NCBI GenBank assembly: GCA_933228895.1
Contig: OW121855.1
Location: 72,750,698 to 72,814,697 of the forward strand
Reading direction: 5' to 3'
From: Platycnemis pennipes
Taxonomy: Eukaryota > Arthropoda > Insecta > Odonata > Platycnemididae
Length of the DNA: 64,000 nucleotides
The first letter of the stretch is position 1. Each line of letters opens with the position of its first letter. The notes below the pieces were generated by a model, which ran no database searches, was not told where the DNA came from, and was given only the letters and a program-made list of their open reading frames with translations. The translations under genes were made by a program, and so were the position numbers. Of this stretch, positions 62,000 to 64,000 are shown piece by piece.

Positions 62000-64000
62000 T
62001 CTAGTGAATCTCATCAGCACAGCACAACGCATGATTCTCCATCTCTTTTTCCCAATACATCTCGCCCACGCGTGCTACTTCGTGATCTTTTGCCCCTCCA
62101 ACGACTCCCACGCAACTACAATTGACGCAGGCATATGTGCGTTGCCACCCCACTCCCCTTTTAGTCGTTTGGATCGTTATTTTTTTCACGCCCCTTACTC
62201 TCGGACGACGTCACTCCCACTTGGCACGTTAATCAAAATCTCTTGTTTTCGGGAAATGAAAGAATGAAATGTGGAGGATAGCGACCATGGGTTACCACTG
62301 GAGTCGTAGTTGTTCACCGAGGCCGTATCATTCTACTGTTTAGCGGGTGCTATATCACTGGTTGGCGGTCAATAATATATGATATAGGTAAAGAATTCTT
62401 TATTAATTGCAGATGTTGCTATTCTGGGGGAAGGTTACCAACAACTGAGATCATTTGCACCATTTAGGATTGGTGGTTAAATGGTTTAGGGTAGGAATTC
62501 ACTAGGAATCATAAGGCCATCTGGATGGGGATTTACGCAGGAAACACGTATGGAAATGAACAAAATTGTGAGATCTAACTTAGTAGAGAACTATATGCTT
62601 TATAATGATTTCATCAAAAAACTCAAATCGTAGTGGAGTTGAAAATGGAGGCTGCACAGTGCATTTTTGGGTGCAATAAAAACATACCACTAAAATCAAA
62701 GAATGGATCTAATATTCGGCATGTCTACTTTGTCAGTTAGGTAATTATTTGTTTTGGAAGAGTCATTTATAAAACATTCCAGCCAAAAGAGCTATTTCCA
62801 TGGACACGTCAAAAAACTGTGAAGAGGCAGACGGGGAGGGGGGGGGGGGGCGAATGAATTTAAAATATAGTTAAGAATGAAATTAAATTTCATACAGGAA
62901 ACTATAATGTGGTAGCAAAAGTGAGCAGAGGATATGTTTAAAGAAGTGATGGAATGGTGACCTTGACATTAATTTTTATTTAACTTGGACCGTTAGTACA
63001 TAATAAACATGTAATGTAAATATGTAATGCATTCACCTGCGGTACGGATTTTTAACGAGGATGAATATTGAAATGTGAAATGTGTCACCAATTTTATTCC
63101 AATTGTGGGTTTTTCTCTTAAAATTGTCGGAGCTAGTTGCTGATTTTATGTCTGTAAGTAGGCCGTTAAAATATCGCTAAACTTACCGTAAAGGATGCGT
63201 TCATTATAAATTGGGTTCTGGAGGCTTTTTGTCGAGCCTGTAGATTTCTTACCTCGGAAACTGGGCATTCTTTAGAGCCAAAACTCTATATGGATTGGTA
63301 GGCTGGTTACTAGGCATTAGCCCACTGTAAGAGCAGATTAAAGGTCCTTCGCAGTGAAAGATAGATGGGAATATATTGGTAAACGCACAATAGTGAGGTG
63401 GAGAATAGGGAGTTTGAGCACATAAATTTTTGCGAAGAACAACAGGAACTATGCGAAAAGTGATATGGTAAGGGAAAATATTTTCAGTGCTACCAACTTT
63501 AATATAATGGAATGATGCATGCGTGGCTATGATGAAAAAGCTGGAAACATGCTCCGGACAATTTTTTGCCGTTGGTAATGACTTCTGTTGCTCGTTGAAC
63601 ATAACGCCGGGAACAGCATCCTTCGCTTAACCGTCTTTTTCTGGTAGCTCCATGGAATTCTGATTGCAGTTTTCCGGTAATTAATCAACCGCTCTAGCCC
63701 GAATTCCCTTTACCTTCTGCGAGACTTAGCGGCTTTGTCTGACAGACGGGAGTGTCATTTCTCTCGTGTAATTGCAGAAGATGTGGGGGGAAATAAAAAT
63801 GCCTCCCCTATGTTCGGCGCTCATAAATACAGGCCAGAGTCGCTGCTCTAAATCTCCGCGTGGACCTCGTTGATTTAATACCACATTTGCGTCACTTTCC
63901 TGGAAGGTCGACGAGTGAGATGATGAATTCGTCGGTGCGGATACACTAAGCCGTGTCACCAGGATATGTTGTTCGTCGAGAACAACTGCGCGCTCTAAGA
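62000..64000. other. No gene seen at right end
   Basis: AT-rich with a 13-G run and a CpG-richer last 300 bp. A possible acceptor (TAATTGCAG) ends at 63778, but no domain-bearing frame follows it. Confidence 0.45.
62838..62850 (+). repeat. Homopolymer of 13 G
   Basis: Uninterrupted G run in otherwise AT-rich sequence. Confidence 0.9.

Larger units (their letters stand above)
46452..64000 (+). other. Intron or flank downstream of exon C
   Basis: The donor GTAAGT at 46452 shows the gene continues, but no matching phase-2 downstream exon with an LDLa or other recognisable domain was found before the window ends. Contents are repeats and CpG-rich patches. The rest of the gene is probably beyond 64000 or in small exons. 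Confidence 0.5.

Noticed and set aside
63749..63960. Possible further exon after TAATTGCAG
   Set aside because: No frame shows a domain, and no phase-2 acceptor compatible with exon C gives a sensible peptide.

Overview
This is a window of nuclear DNA from an animal, most probably an arthropod and perhaps an insect with a large, repeat-rich genome. The DNA is AT-rich, has almost no long reading frames, and contains spliced exons with GT/AG borders separated by introns of 16 to 18 kb. It is full of decayed transposons: tRNA-derived SINEs, RTE/Jockey-like and CR1/Jockey-like LINE remnants, a Penelope-type fragment, hAT and pogo/Tigger DNA transposons, and fold-back elements. Nothing looks prokaryotic, and the species cannot be named from the sequence.

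One protein-coding gene is supported. It lies on the + strand, is incomplete at both ends, and shows three internal exons: 11327-11956, 28107-28646 and 46319-46451. All three encode LDL-receptor class A (LDLa) modules, so the product is probably secreted or membrane-bound, with small calcium-binding, disulfide-bonded domains. The first two exons are paralogous. Each has a basic-to-acidic low-complexity linker, an unusual 8-cysteine LDLa and a canonical 6-cysteine LDLa, and both are flanked by phase-1 introns, so either could be skipped without a frameshift. The third exon carries one canonical LDLa; it starts in phase 1 and ends in phase 2. The splice phases join consistently A to B to C. The family (LRP, perlecan-like, or another multi-LDLa protein) cannot be decided from these exons.

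Layout: 1-11.3 kb is upstream intron or flank with a 907-bp hAT element (8-bp target duplication and a transposase C-terminal remnant), SINEs, a LINE 3' end and a GIY-YIG fragment. 12-28 kb is the A-B intron, with a fold-back element carrying a hammerhead-like motif, SINEs, a near-perfect 185-bp tandem duplication and several LINE remnants. 28.6-46.3 kb is the B-C intron, with a full SINE pair, a pogo/Tigger-like element, LINE remnants and a perfect 23-bp hairpin. 46.5-64 kb is the downstream intron or flank, with a local repeat pair, a second fold-back element, CpG-rich patches and further SINE and LINE pieces. Nearly all recognisable LINE remnants are antisense to the LDLa gene, as expected if this interval is transcribed as intron.
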